Assembly (NCBI GenBank): GCA_030431615.1
Contig: JAUIID010000010.1
Span: 1-48,504 of the forward strand
DNA length: 48,504 bases
Origin: Alphaproteobacteria bacterium
GTDB lineage: Bacteria > Pseudomonadota > Alphaproteobacteria > Geminicoccales > Geminicoccaceae
Direction: 5' to 3'
Part shown: positions 1-7,380 of the stretch, piece by piece
Layout: every line of letters begins with the position of its first letter
How positions within the stretch are numbered: the stretch's first letter is position 1
Notes under the pieces: model-generated
Told to the model about the DNA's origin: nothing
What the model saw: the letters and a program-made list of their open reading frames with translations, nothing else
The model's database searches: none
Translations under genes and position numbers: made by a program

Positions 1-1
1 C

Positions 2-754
2 CTCGCCACCGGGCTGCGGCTCGTCGCCGTCAACCACCTCGAGGCGCATGCCCTGACCGCCCGGCTGACCCACGGGCTCGACTTCCCCTACACCCTCCTC
101 CTCGTCTCGGGCGGGCACTGCCAGCTCCAGCTCGTGGAGGGTGTCGGCCGCTACACGCGGCTCGGCAGCACCATCGACGACGCGGTGGGCGAGGCCTTCG
201 ACAAGGTCGCGAAGATGCTGGGGCTCGGCCATCCGGGCGGCCCGCTGGTCGAGGCCGCGGCCGAGGGCGGCCATCCCGAACGGTTCCGCCTGCCGCGACC
301 GCTCCACGGCCAGCCGCACTGCAACTTTTCGTTTTCCGGACTGAAGACCGCCGTTCGCCAGGTGATCCTGGGGGCGGAGAAGGTGGACGACCCCTTCGTC
401 GCCGATCTCTGCGCCGCTTTCGAGGCGGCCGTCGCCGACTGCCTCGCCGACCGGACGGCGCGAGCCCTGCAGCGCCTCGCGGGAACCGCCGCCGCAAACC
501 GGCTCGTGGTCGCCGGCGGCGTCGCCGCCAACCGGCACATCCGCGCCCGGCTGCAGGATCTGGCCCTGGTGCATGGCGCCGAGCTCGTCATCCCGCCGCC
601 GGCGCTCTGCGGCGACAATGGCGTGATGGTGGCCTGGGCCGGGATCGAACGGCTCGCCCTCGGCCTGACCGACGGCCTGGACGTTGCCGCCCGCCCGCGC
701 TGGCCGCTCGACCCCGAGGCCGAGCCGCTGGCCGGCGCCGGGGTCAAGGCCTGA
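2..754 (+). CDS. tsaD: tRNA N6-adenosine threonylcarbamoyltransferase TsaD, 5' end missing
   Basis: This is the C-terminal 250 residues of TsaD, which transfers the threonylcarbamoyl group to A37 of ANN-decoding tRNAs together with TsaB and TsaE. The reading frame is open from base 2, so the gene starts outside the window. Visible family marks are NHLEAH (the HxxxH metal ligands) at partial residues 11-16, [10 protein letters not shown], then [17 protein letters not shown] and the YPGGP-like block HPGGP. Near the end, [12 protein letters not shown] matches the conserved CxDNxxM segment that supplies the last metal ligand. Family identity is clear. No downstream partner on the same strand follows; the next intact genes run on the minus strand. 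Confidence 0.96.
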   Translation, partial: LATGLRLVAVNHLEAHALTARLTHGLDFPYTLLLVSGGHCQLQLVEGVGRYTRLGSTIDDAVGEAFDKVAKMLGLGHPGGPLVEAAAEGGHPERFRLPRPLHGQPHCNFSFSGLKTAVRQVILGAEKVDDPFVADLCAAFEAAVADCLADRTARALQRLAGTAAANRLVVAGGVAANRHIRARLQDLALVHGAELVIPPPALCGDNGVMVAWAGIERLALGLTDGLDVAARPRWPLDPEAEPLAGAGVKA

Positions 755-763
755 AGCACTGGC

Positions 764-895
764 TTAAAGGAACGTCAACGCCAGGAATGCGATGACGGCC
801 AGGACGACACTGGACCCCGCCGCCGGCAGCAGCGAGTCGAAAACCAGGGGATGCAGGGAGTCGGTGTATTCGGGAGGTGGTTCGCTGTAACGCAT
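764..895 (-). CDS. Small single-span membrane protein, hypothetical (43 aa)
   Basis: An ATG at 895 opens a 43-residue frame ending in TAA at 764. The N-terminal half is polar and proline-rich (MRYSEPPPEYTDSLHPLVF). The C-terminal half is one hydrophobic helix (SSVVLAVIAFLALTFL) that runs to the last residue, the shape of a tail-anchored small membrane protein. The upstream purine stretch ACGAGAACGACC is only a fair ribosome binding site. It lies alone in the gap between tsaD, which is convergent, and the AraC-family regulator gene. No family is recognised. Support rests on composition and on the clean polar/hydrophobic split; it could still be a chance frame. Confidence 0.45.
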   Translation of the reverse strand: MRYSEPPPEYTDSLHPLVFDSLLPAAGSSVVLAVIAFLALTFL

Positions 896-1021
896 GGTCG
901 TTCTCGTGCCTGACTGCCTCGATGCAACCGATCATGCGTTGACAGGCCAAGGCCGGCTGTAGCGCCGGCTACACTCAATCGCGGATGGCAAGAAAAATCG
1001 ACCAGGCCCAACCCGGGCGGC

Positions 1022-2014
1022 TCAGGCGGCGACGTTGCGCTCGGCCCTGGGCGTGCGGCCGAACATCTGCCGGTAGCAGGTCGAGAAGTGCGAGGCGGAG
1101 ACGAAGCCGCAGGCGCAGGCGATGTTCATGATCGGCAGGTCGGTCTGGTAGAGCAGATGGCGGGCGCGCTCGAGCCGGAGCTCGAGATAGTATTGCGCCG
1201 GCGTGCGGCCCATGTGGCGACGGAACAACCGCTCGAGCTGGCGGCGGGAGAGGCCGATATAATGGGCGAGCTGCTCCTGCGGCAGCGGCTCCTCGATGTT
1301 CGCCTCCATCAGCTCGATGGCGTTGATCAGCTTGGGATGGTGCACGCCCAAGCGGATGCGGATCGGCATGCGCTGGCGGTCATGCGGCCCGCGGATGCGA
1401 TCCAGCAGGCATTGCTCGCTGACCTTGGTGGCGAGCTCCTCGCCATGGGCCGCGGCGATCCGGCTGAGCATCAGGTCGAGCGGTGCCGTGCCACCCGAGC
1501 AGGTGAAGCGGTTGCGGTCGATCTCGTAGAGGTCCGCCGCGACATCGATGTCCGGGAAGGCCTCGACGAAGCCCGGCAGGTTCTCCCAGTGGATGGTGCA
1601 GCGGTGGTCGGTGATCAGCCCCGCCTTGGCGAGGATGTGCGCACCTGTGCAGAGGGCCCCGATCGTCGCCCCGTGCCGGTCCATGCGCCGGAGCCAGGCG
1701 AAGACATCGCGGTCGGCATAGCGCTCGCCATGCAGGCCGGAAGCGACGCATATCGTCGGCAGCGACTGGCCGAAGCTCGCCGCGATCTGCTCCATCGAGA
1801 GATCGACATTGACGCTGATGCCGTTGCTGCCGCGCACCGGCCCGCCATCCTTGGAGAGGAGCAGCCAGCGATAGAGGGCCCGGCCCGAGAGGCGGTTGGC
1901 GATGCGCAGCGGCTCGACCGCGCTGGCAAAGGAGATCATGGAGAAATCCGGGACGAGAAGGAACGCGACCGTCTCGGTATCGACCGCCGCGCCCGCCGTC
2001 GTCACCACCTGCAT
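1022..2014 (-). CDS. GlxA/GbdR-like AraC-family transcriptional regulator
   Basis: A 330-residue regulator with an N-terminal DJ-1/PfpI (class I glutamine amidotransferase-like) sensor domain, roughly residues 14-180, and a C-terminal AraC helix-turn-helix pair, roughly 225-325. The sensor domain has the nucleophile-elbow stretch GALCTGAHILAKAGL. The C-terminus contains LSRRQLERLFRRHMGRTPAQYY and the second helix signature CGFVSASHFSTCYRQMFGRTP. This architecture is that of GbdR, CdhR and ArgR-type regulators, which respond to glycine betaine, carnitine or arginine derivatives. Sarcosine oxidase genes lie 3.4 kb away, so control of methylamine or betaine breakdown is a reasonable guess. The ATG at 2014 agrees with the start of the sensor domain. 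Confidence 0.9.
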   Translation of the reverse strand: MQVVTTAGAAVDTETVAFLLVPDFSMISFASAVEPLRIANRLSGRALYRWLLLSKDGGPVRGSNGISVNVDLSMEQIAASFGQSLPTICVASGLHGERYADRDVFAWLRRMDRHGATIGALCTGAHILAKAGLITDHRCTIHWENLPGFVEAFPDIDVAADLYEIDRNRFTCSGGTAPLDLMLSRIAAAHGEELATKVSEQCLLDRIRGPHDRQRMPIRIRLGVHHPKLINAIELMEANIEEPLPQEQLAHYIGLSRRQLERLFRRHMGRTPAQYYLELRLERARHLLYQTDLPIMNIACACGFVSASHFSTCYRQMFGRTPRAERNVAA

Positions 2015-2129
2015 GGCCCGTCACCATCCGCTCACATCGGCATGGCGTAACACAGTTTTTTCCCGTCAACCACAGCCGAGGCGCGCGTCGGCTCCGTCGT
2101 CACCCGTGAAAGCCGACGCGGCCCGTGGC

Positions 2130-2495
2130 TCAGAGCACGACGACCGGCTGGAAGCCGCCGTAGATCAACCGCTTGCCGTCGAACGGCATCGGGTTCTTCT
2201 CGGGGTTCATCCGGTCGTCGGTCTTCATCAGCTCTGTCAACTTGGCCATGGCGGCATCGCGGGTCGCCTTGTCGGGCCACTCGACCCAGGAGAAGACGAC
2301 CGTCTCGTCGTCCTTCGCCTTGACCGCCCGGCGAAAGTCCGTGGTCTCGCCCGTCGGCACGTCGTCGCCCCAGCATTCGAGGACGCGCGTGGCACCGAGC
2401 TCCATGAACACGGTGTTCGCGTTGTTGGCGTGATCGATGAATTTCTGCCGGTTGGCAGTCGGCACCGCGATCAGAAAACCGTCGACGTAAGCCAT
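2130..2495 (-). CDS. DUF1428 family protein (YbaA-like)
   Basis: A 121-residue small cytoplasmic protein of the DUF1428 family, a ferredoxin-like (dimeric alpha/beta barrel) fold of unknown biochemical role. Typical features are the N-terminal MAYVDGFLIAVPTANRQKF, the ECWGDDVP block and the closing MPFDGKRLIYGGFQPVV. The frame is open further upstream, but the ATG at 2495 follows a GGGGAG box 8 bases earlier and matches the family N-terminus, so it is taken as the start. It is the last gene of a six-gene minus-strand run headed by a TetR repressor, 46 bases after the preceding VOC gene. No catalytic function can be assigned. Confidence 0.9.
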   Translation of the reverse strand: MAYVDGFLIAVPTANRQKFIDHANNANTVFMELGATRVLECWGDDVPTGETTDFRRAVKAKDDETVVFSWVEWPDKATRDAAMAKLTELMKTDDRMNPEKNPMPFDGKRLIYGGFQPVVVL

Positions 2496-2541
2496 GGTCG
2501 TCGCTCCCCTTTTTCCGTTTCGGATGGTGGTCGTTGCAGCC

Positions 2542-3024
2542 TCAGTCCTTCGCCACCGCGGCCTCGAGTGCCGCAATGTCGATCTTCGTCATCGTCATCA
2601 TCGCGTCGAAGGCGCGCCTGGCCTTCGTTCGGTCGGCGCTCGTCGTCAGGTCCAGCAGCAGCTTCGGCGTGATCTGCCAGGAAAAGCCCCAGCGGTCCTT
2701 GCACCAGCCGCAGGCGCTCTCGGCCCCGCCGTTCTCGACGATGGCTTTCCAGTAGCGGTCGGTCTCCTCCTGGTCGTCGGTGACGACCATGAAGCTGATC
2801 GCCTCGTCCGGCTTGAAGTTCGGCCCGCCATTGAGGCCGATGAACCTGCGCCCCAGCACCGTGAACTCGACGGTCAGCTCGCTGCCTTCGCGGCCGCCGG
2901 GAAAGTCGCCGGGCGCCGCGTTCACGCGCCCGACCCGGCTCTCGGGAAAGGTCGCGGCATAGAACTCCGCCGCCTTCTTCGCTTCGCCGTGGTCGAACCA
3001 GAGGCAGGTGACGAGATCCGGCAT
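2542..3024 (-). CDS. VOC superfamily protein, PhnB-like (first of two)
   Basis: A 160-residue vicinal-oxygen-chelate fold protein of the PhnB-like (3-demethylubiquinone methyltransferase-like) branch. It has the standard start [21 protein letters not shown], the middle block [20 protein letters not shown], and [16 protein letters not shown], which is highly characteristic of the branch. The C-terminal tail [18 protein letters not shown] is also common there. The chosen ATG at 3024 has a GGGGAG box 8 bases upstream; the longer frame reaching 3744 overlaps neighbouring genes and is not believed. Members of this branch are often of unknown substrate. It sits between a second VOC gene and the DUF1428 gene in the same run. 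Confidence 0.92.
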   Translation of the reverse strand: MPDLVTCLWFDHGEAKKAAEFYAATFPESRVGRVNAAPGDFPGGREGSELTVEFTVLGRRFIGLNGGPNFKPDEAISFMVVTDDQEETDRYWKAIVENGGAESACGWCKDRWGFSWQITPKLLLDLTTSADRTKARRAFDAMMTMTKIDIAALEAAVAKD

Positions 3025-3050
3025 GTCGTTGCTCCCCTGTCGGTCGCCGC

Positions 3051-3473
3051 TCAGTTCGGTGCCTTCGAGCCCGTGTAGTTGAGCATCCAGGGCGTGCCGT
3101 AGCGGTCGGTGAACATGGCGAAGCGCTCCGCCCAGAAGGTCTCGCCGGGCTCCATAGCCACCGACTGCGCGCCCCTCGCCAGCGCCGCATGGACGCGCTC
3201 GAACTCGGCGAGCGAGGAGGGCGCAATGGACACGGCGAAGCCCTGCGGCTTGGTGTACATCCCGTCGCTGTTGTCCGACGCCATGATGGTCGCGTTGCCG
3301 AGCTGCATGCTCATGTTCATGACCATGTCGTCGCCGCCCGGCATCCGGCTCTCCGGATCCGGCGCGTCGGCATTGCGGTGGATCTCGCCGATCTTGCCGC
3401 CGAGCGTCTCGGCATAGTGGGTCATCGCCTCGAGGCAGTTGCCCTTGAAGAAGAGATAGATCGTCGGTTCCAT
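3051..3473 (-). CDS. VOC superfamily protein, PhnB-like (second of two)
   Basis: A 140-residue VOC protein close to the E. coli PhnB type. Recognisable segments are [22 protein letters not shown] at the start, [17 protein letters not shown] in the middle and [21 protein letters not shown] at the end. It resembles but is not a duplicate of the adjacent VOC gene; they belong to two sub-branches commonly found as neighbours. A GGAAAGGAAACC stretch precedes the ATG at 3473, a good ribosome binding site. The gap to the next VOC start is 26 bases, consistent with one transcript. The substrate is unknown; the fold fits a metal-dependent or ligand-binding protein. Confidence 0.92.
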   Translation of the reverse strand: MEPTIYLFFKGNCLEAMTHYAETLGGKIGEIHRNADAPDPESRMPGGDDMVMNMSMQLGNATIMASDNSDGMYTKPQGFAVSIAPSSLAEFERVHAALARGAQSVAMEPGETFWAERFAMFTDRYGTPWMLNYTGSKAPN

Positions 3474-3571
3474 GAGGTTTCCTTTCCGGGTTCAGCATGC
3501 CTTCGCCAGCGTCGCGTGTCGGTCGCAAGCCCCTCCGCGCTCCACGGGCGAGCAAAACGACCATGAACGGC

Positions 3572-4033
3572 TCAGGGCGCAGGATCGTTCCATCGCGCCT
3601 GCCCATCCGGCGACAGATCGACGGCCGCGCGACCGGAGCCGTCCATGTAAAAGGGCGTGGAGGAGTGGTCGTGGACGATGCGCCAGCGGCCCTCCTGCTT
3701 GCGCAGGCAGATCGTCGTGCGGAACCACATGTCGACGCGCTCACCGTCGGTCTTCGTTCCGCGCATGCGGTTGAGGCCTGTCACCCAGGCGAGATCCGCG
3801 CCGATGACCAGCTCCGATTCGGCACCGTCGATGTCGATCGGGCCGTCCCAGGTTGCGAGCCACGCCTTGACCTCGTCCGGGTCCATGCCGCGGCTGCCGA
3901 GCGGCGGCGCCAGGCCGTAAATGGTGGCGTCGGGCGCGTAGCAGTCGACGATCATGGCCGCGTCCTTCGCCGCGTGGCCCATGCCGAGCCGCTTCAGGAC
4001 GGCGATCACGCCGTCCTGCTCCTGCACATTCAT
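3572..4033 (-). CDS. SnoaL-like (NTF2 fold) protein
   Basis: A 153-residue protein with the cone-shaped NTF2/SnoaL fold (DUF4440/SgcJ-like): a helix pair with [20 protein letters not shown], then the strands [22 protein letters not shown] and [16 protein letters not shown]. Such proteins are small-molecule binders or isomerase-like enzymes. Three in-frame ATGs compete (4069, 4042, 4033). The box GGGAGG touches the 4042 ATG but lies 9 bases before the 4033 ATG, so 4033 (MNVQEQDGV) is preferred. It follows the AHSA1 gene by 48 bases in the TetR-headed run. Confidence 0.85.
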   Translation of the reverse strand: MNVQEQDGVIAVLKRLGMGHAAKDAAMIVDCYAPDATIYGLAPPLGSRGMDPDEVKAWLATWDGPIDIDGAESELVIGADLAWVTGLNRMRGTKTDGERVDMWFRTTICLRKQEGRWRIVHDHSSTPFYMDGSGRAAVDLSPDGQARWNDPAP

Positions 4034-4081
4034 CAGCGACATCCTCCCTTGCGTCGTCGGCCGGTGCACAGCGGGGCCCAG

Positions 4082-4525
4082 TCAGTTCTTGAGGTCGGGC
4101 TCGACCAGTCTCGCCAGGTGCCGAAGCGAATCCTGCCAGCCGAGATAGCAGGCCTCGAGCGGAATGATGTCCGGCACGCCTTCCTGCACGATGGTGATGT
4201 CGGTGCCGACGGAGACCTCCCTGAGGTCGACCGTCACCTGCATCTCGCCCGGCAGGCCCGGATCGTCGAAACGGTCGGTGTAGCGGAGGCGCTCGTTCGG
4301 CTTCAGCTCGACATATTCGCCACCGAAGTCGTGGGACTTGCCCGTCGTGAAGTTCGTGAAGCTCATCCGGTGGCCGCCGCCGACCCGGGCATCCATGGCA
4401 TGCACCCTTGCGGTGAAGCCGTTTGGCGGCAGCCAGCGGGCGAGCGCGTCGGGGTCGAGGAACGCCCGGTAGACCTTCTCGGGCGGGGCGGCGATGACCC
4501 GGTGCAAACGAACGGTATTCGGCAT
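4082..4525 (-). CDS. SRPBCC/AHSA1-domain protein
   Basis: A 147-residue START-like (AHSA1, activator of Hsp90 ATPase-like) domain protein. The opening RVIAAPPEKVYRAFLDPDAL and the run LARWLPPNGF are typical, as is the closing GWQDSLRHLARLVEP. These helix-grip proteins bind hydrophobic ligands; the exact role is unknown. Its ATG (4525-4523) overlaps the TGA of the TetR gene (4527-4525) in a TGATG junction, so translation is probably coupled to the repressor. Genes of this type are often placed directly behind ArsR or TetR regulators. Confidence 0.92.
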   Translation of the reverse strand: MPNTVRLHRVIAAPPEKVYRAFLDPDALARWLPPNGFTARVHAMDARVGGGHRMSFTNFTTGKSHDFGGEYVELKPNERLRYTDRFDDPGLPGEMQVTVDLREVSVGTDITIVQEGVPDIIPLEACYLGWQDSLRHLARLVEPDLKN

Positions 4526-5145
4526 CAGGGCCTGTCCTTCCTTGCAAATGGTGAAGCGAAAAGCAGCTCGATGTAGCGCTTGAGGTGATCCACCGACTCG
4601 CGGGCCACAGTCCTGTCGCCCGTCGCCTTGGCGAGAATGAAGGCTCCCTGCAGCACCGCCTGGCTGTGTCGGGCGAGGCTCGCCGGCGTCCAGTCGGGCG
4701 CGATGCCGCGCTGGCGCATGGCCGCCTCGATGTCCGGCTCGAGCGTTGCCGCGTGGCCGAAGATGCTGGCGGCGCAAGCGTCGCGCAGGGCAGGGTGCGA
4801 CTCGTGGATCTCCTGCGTCATGGTGCCGACGAGGCAGGTGAACTCGGCGATGTCGCCCTCGATGATCGACTTCCTGAAGTCGACATAGGCGAGGAGGCGA
4901 TCGAGCGGGTCGGCAGGCGCGTGGTAGGGCGCTTCGGCGAAGAAGCCGCCTGTCATCTCGATCCAGTGCGCCACGGCGGCCAGCGCCAGATCGTCCTTGC
5001 TCTTGAAATGATGGAAGAAGCTGCCCTTGGTGACGCCCGCCTCGGCGCAGATGTCCTCGACCCGCGTCGCGTTGTAGCCCCTGGTCCGCACGACCTTCAG
5101 CGCCGCGTCCAGAAGCCGGGTCTTCGAATCGTGCCGTGCCGCCAT
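4525..5145 (-). CDS. TetR/AcrR-family repressor
   Basis: A 206-residue TetR-family regulator. The N-terminal DNA-binding domain is clear: LLDAALKVVRTRGYNATRVE, then DICAEAGVTKGSFFHHFKSKDDL with the recognition helix. The rest is an alpha-helical ligand-binding and dimerisation domain. A TTG at 5151 is in frame two codons earlier, but the ATG at 5145 is the natural start. Upstream, two 18-bp operator-like sites sit 9 and 39 bases before the start, implying autoregulation and control of the whole downstream run (AHSA1, SnoaL-like, two VOC, DUF1428). The ligand cannot be read from the sequence. Confidence 0.93.
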   Translation of the reverse strand: MAARHDSKTRLLDAALKVVRTRGYNATRVEDICAEAGVTKGSFFHHFKSKDDLALAAVAHWIEMTGGFFAEAPYHAPADPLDRLLAYVDFRKSIIEGDIAEFTCLVGTMTQEIHESHPALRDACAASIFGHAATLEPDIEAAMRQRGIAPDWTPASLARHSQAVLQGAFILAKATGDRTVARESVDHLKRYIELLFASPFARKDRP

Positions 5146-5153
5146 CGCCAAGC

Positions 5154-5201
5154 ATACCCACTGGTCGGTATCTGCGACGATGCATACCGACTGGTCGGTC
5201 T
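5154..5201. promoter_or_regulatory. Duplicated TetR-type operator
   Basis: Two imperfect palindromes of 18 bp, ATACCCACTGGTCGGTAT at 5154-5171 and ATACCGACTGGTCGGTCT at 5184-5201, start exactly 30 bp apart, about three helical turns. Each matches its own reverse complement at 14 of 18 positions. They lie directly before the TetR start codon, so they are the likely binding sites of that protein. Binding there would block transcription of the repressor operon. Confidence 0.75.
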
Positions 5202-5376
5202 GGCGTCAAGCCTGTCCTGCGCCGTCCCCCGGTGGTGACCCTGCCGCAATCGTGGTTAATGAGGGGCATGCCGCCGCGGCTCGCCGCCCCGACGCAGGAA
5301 CGGGTCGCGCCGGGCAAAGCCCGGCCCGCGTCATGGGCTAGGTCGTCGACGGGCAGAGGGGAGCCGGCAGGGGCCG

Positions 5377-6627
5377 ATGCAACGCTACTCGATCGTCTCG
5401 CTGGCGCGGAACGCGCTCACCGGTCACCGCAACTGGCAGGAGGCCTGGCGGAGCCCCGAGCCGCGCCCCGAATACGACGTCGTCATCATCGGCGCCGGCG
5501 GCCACGGGCTGGGCACGGCCTACTATCTCGCGAAGGAACACGGCATCACCAATGTCGCCGTGATCGAGAAGGGCTGGCTCGGCGGCGGCAATACCGGCCG
5601 CAACACCACGATCATCCGCTCCAACTATCTCTACGACGAGAGTGCCGCCATCTACGACCACTCGGTCCGCTTGTGGGAAGGCCTCTCGGCCGAGCTGAAC
5701 TACAACGTCATGTTCAGCCAGCGTGGCGTCATGATGCTGGCCCACAACACCCACGACGTGCAGGTGCTGAAGCGGCACGTCCACGCCAATCGCCTGAACG
5801 GCGTCGACAACGAGTGGCTCACACCCGAGGCGGCGCAGGCCTTCTGCCCGCCCTTGTCGATCGACCGTGGCGCCCGCTACCCGGTGGTCGGCGCCGCCCT
5901 GCAGCGGCGCGGCGGCACCGCCCGCCACGACGCCGTCGCCTGGGGCTATGCGCGTGGTGCCGATGCCAGGGGCGTCGACATCATCCAGAACTGCCCGGTC
6001 ACCGGCATCCGCCGCGAGGGCGACCGGGTGGTCGGCGTCGAGACCGGCAAGGGCTTCATCCGTGCGAAGCGGGTCGGCGTCGTCACGGCCGGCCACACCC
6101 CGGTCGTCATGGCCATGGCGGGCGTGCGCATGCCGCTCGAATCCTACCCCCTGCAGGCGCTCGTTTCCGAGCCCGTGAAGCCCGTCTTTCCCTGCGTGGT
6201 CATGTCCAACACCGTCCACGCCTATATCAGCCAGTCCGACAAGGGCGAGCTCGTCATCGGCGCCGGCACGGACCAGTATGTGAGCTACAGCCAGCGGGGC
6301 GGCATCCAGATCCTCGAGCACACGCTCGAAGCCATCCTCGAGCTCTTCCCGGTGTTCTCGCGCATGGCCATGCTCCGCCAGTGGGGCGGCATCGTCGACG
6401 TCACCCCCGACCGCAGCCCGATCATCGGGAAGACCCCCCTTGAGGGCCTCTTCGTCAATTGCGGCTGGGGCACCGGCGGCTTCAAGGCGACGACCGGCTC
6501 GGCGCACGTCTTCGCCCACACCCTCGCCATCGGCGAGCCGCACAGGATCAACGCCCCCTTCACCCTCGATCGCTTCAGGACCGGCCGCCTGATCGACGAG
6601 GCCGCCGCCGCCGCCGTGGCGCACTGA
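5377..6627 (+). CDS. soxB: Sarcosine oxidase beta subunit
   Basis: The 416-residue beta subunit of heterotetrameric sarcosine oxidase, which oxidatively demethylates sarcosine (N-methylglycine) to glycine and passes the one-carbon unit to tetrahydrofolate. The N-terminal FAD fold shows VVIIGAGGHGLGTAYYLA (residues 35-52). EKGWLGGGNTGRNTTIIRSN is typical of the family. His184 in TARHDAVAWGYA is at the place of the histidine that holds FMN covalently in studied enzymes. The end WGGIVDVTPDRSPIIG and NCGWGTGGFKATTGSA completes the FAD site. Length and start agree with the family. The expected next gene, soxD, does not follow directly; a 1.4 kb insertion intervenes. Confidence 0.97.
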   Translation: MQRYSIVSLARNALTGHRNWQEAWRSPEPRPEYDVVIIGAGGHGLGTAYYLAKEHGITNVAVIEKGWLGGGNTGRNTTIIRSNYLYDESAAIYDHSVRLWEGLSAELNYNVMFSQRGVMMLAHNTHDVQVLKRHVHANRLNGVDNEWLTPEAAQAFCPPLSIDRGARYPVVGAALQRRGGTARHDAVAWGYARGADARGVDIIQNCPVTGIRREGDRVVGVETGKGFIRAKRVGVVTAGHTPVVMAMAGVRMPLESYPLQALVSEPVKPVFPCVVMSNTVHAYISQSDKGELVIGAGTDQYVSYSQRGGIQILEHTLEAILELFPVFSRMAMLRQWGGIVDVTPDRSPIIGKTPLEGLFVNCGWGTGGFKATTGSAHVFAHTLAIGEPHRINAPFTLDRFRTGRLIDEAAAAAVAH

Positions 6628-6963
6628 CGCGGCCTCTCAGGTTTTTCTGAGACGGTAATCACCTGACACCTGTGCCACACCGGTCCACGCCTTCAAGGAA
6701 GGCGTGCCCAAGCCACAACCGACGAAGGGGAAAACACACCCGCAGCCAAGGCTGCCCGAAGAGCCCGCTCAATGCGGCACTGTCAGGTCAATACCAGCTC
6801 TGTACACTTAGCTTACTACCAATTCTGCGCAAGTCATTTAATTATAGATTTAGCCATCAACGATAATCGTGCCAGAATGACAACCATATACAATATTCAG
6901 TATAGACAACTCCATCTTGGATTTGCATTGAAATACCACTTCTACTAACGAAGCATTGGTCTC
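6628..6963. other. Left part of the soxB-soxD insertion: hairpins and inverted repeats, no gene seen
   Basis: No convincing gene is seen in these 336 bases. ACCTGACA at 6661-6668 is mirrored by TGTCAGGT at 6781-6788, and GTGCC at 6672-6676 by GGCAC at 6776-6780, bounding a 128-bp segment. Inside it is a perfect 9-bp hairpin, CACGCCTTC at 6686-6694 and GAAGGCGTG at 6698-6706. From about 6790 the composition turns sharply AT-rich. ATTTAGCCATCAACGA at 6848-6863 is an inverted, 2-base-shorter match of the 18-bp tandem repeat at 7928-7963. This suggests a small mobile or recombined segment. Confidence 0.5.
6686..6706. repeat. Perfect 9-bp stem, 3-nt loop hairpin
   Basis: CACGCCTTC, loop AAG, then GAAGGCGTG. 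There is no T-run after it on either strand, so it is not a standard intrinsic terminator. It lies 58 bases after the soxB stop, inside a segment bounded by inverted repeats, and could be a structured end of a small element or a transcript-end stabiliser for soxB. Confidence 0.6.
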
Positions 6964-7380
6964 CTAATCAATATGAACGTCCATGTCTTCGTGCGTAAGT
7001 TTGTATTGATATTGTTTAAATTCGCTGAATGATAGTTTTTTATACGAGTAAAAATTTGTAATATATAAATATTCGCCCAATCCAGATTCACGCAAACGAT
7101 TGTGCATTGTACTTTCAAGGGTAATTCTATGATACATGTAAGTTATGCCACTTGTGGCGAATCCTGCCAAGATACCGCCTAATCCCAGTCCCGTGCTAAC
7201 TCCCTTTTCCCGTCTTACATTTGCTTCCACTTCAACAATCTTATCAAATATTTGAGCTGTTTCGTGATGCAAATAGACATGCTTATCCAGCCTCCTTGTA
7301 TCAGAATTATCATAGCAATATTTGCAATCCTTTCCGAATTCGCGAAGGTCATGCTCATTAAAAATATGTCTATCCCCCAT
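6964..7380 (-). CDS. Unrecognised membrane protein in an AT-rich insertion (138 aa)
   Basis: This 138-residue product has no family I recognise. The N-terminal 60 residues are charged and contain a CxxC pair (GKDCKYCYDN) and DKHVYLHHETAQIFDKIVEV. One hydrophobic, glycine-rich segment follows (GLGLGGILAGFATSGITYMY, about residues 63-82), then an aromatic-rich, lysine-containing tail. The frame is open upstream to 7425, but the ATG at 7380 has GGGGAG 7 bases ahead and is taken as the start. Codons are A/T-rich (many AAT, AAA, TAT), quite unlike the flanking sox genes, and the strand is opposite. Recent horizontal acquisition is likely. A single-span protein of this shape could be a toxin, effector or phage-type gene, but nothing proves it. 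Confidence 0.7.
   Translation of the reverse strand: MGDRHIFNEHDLREFGKDCKYCYDNSDTRRLDKHVYLHHETAQIFDKIVEVEANVRREKGVSTGLGLGGILAGFATSGITYMYHRITLESTMHNRLRESGLGEYLYITNFYSYKKLSFSEFKQYQYKLTHEDMDVHID

Noticed and set aside
5202-5376. Riboswitch (glycine or folate type) ahead of soxB
   Set aside because: Only short GC hairpins are visible; I could not match the conserved cores of those riboswitch classes.
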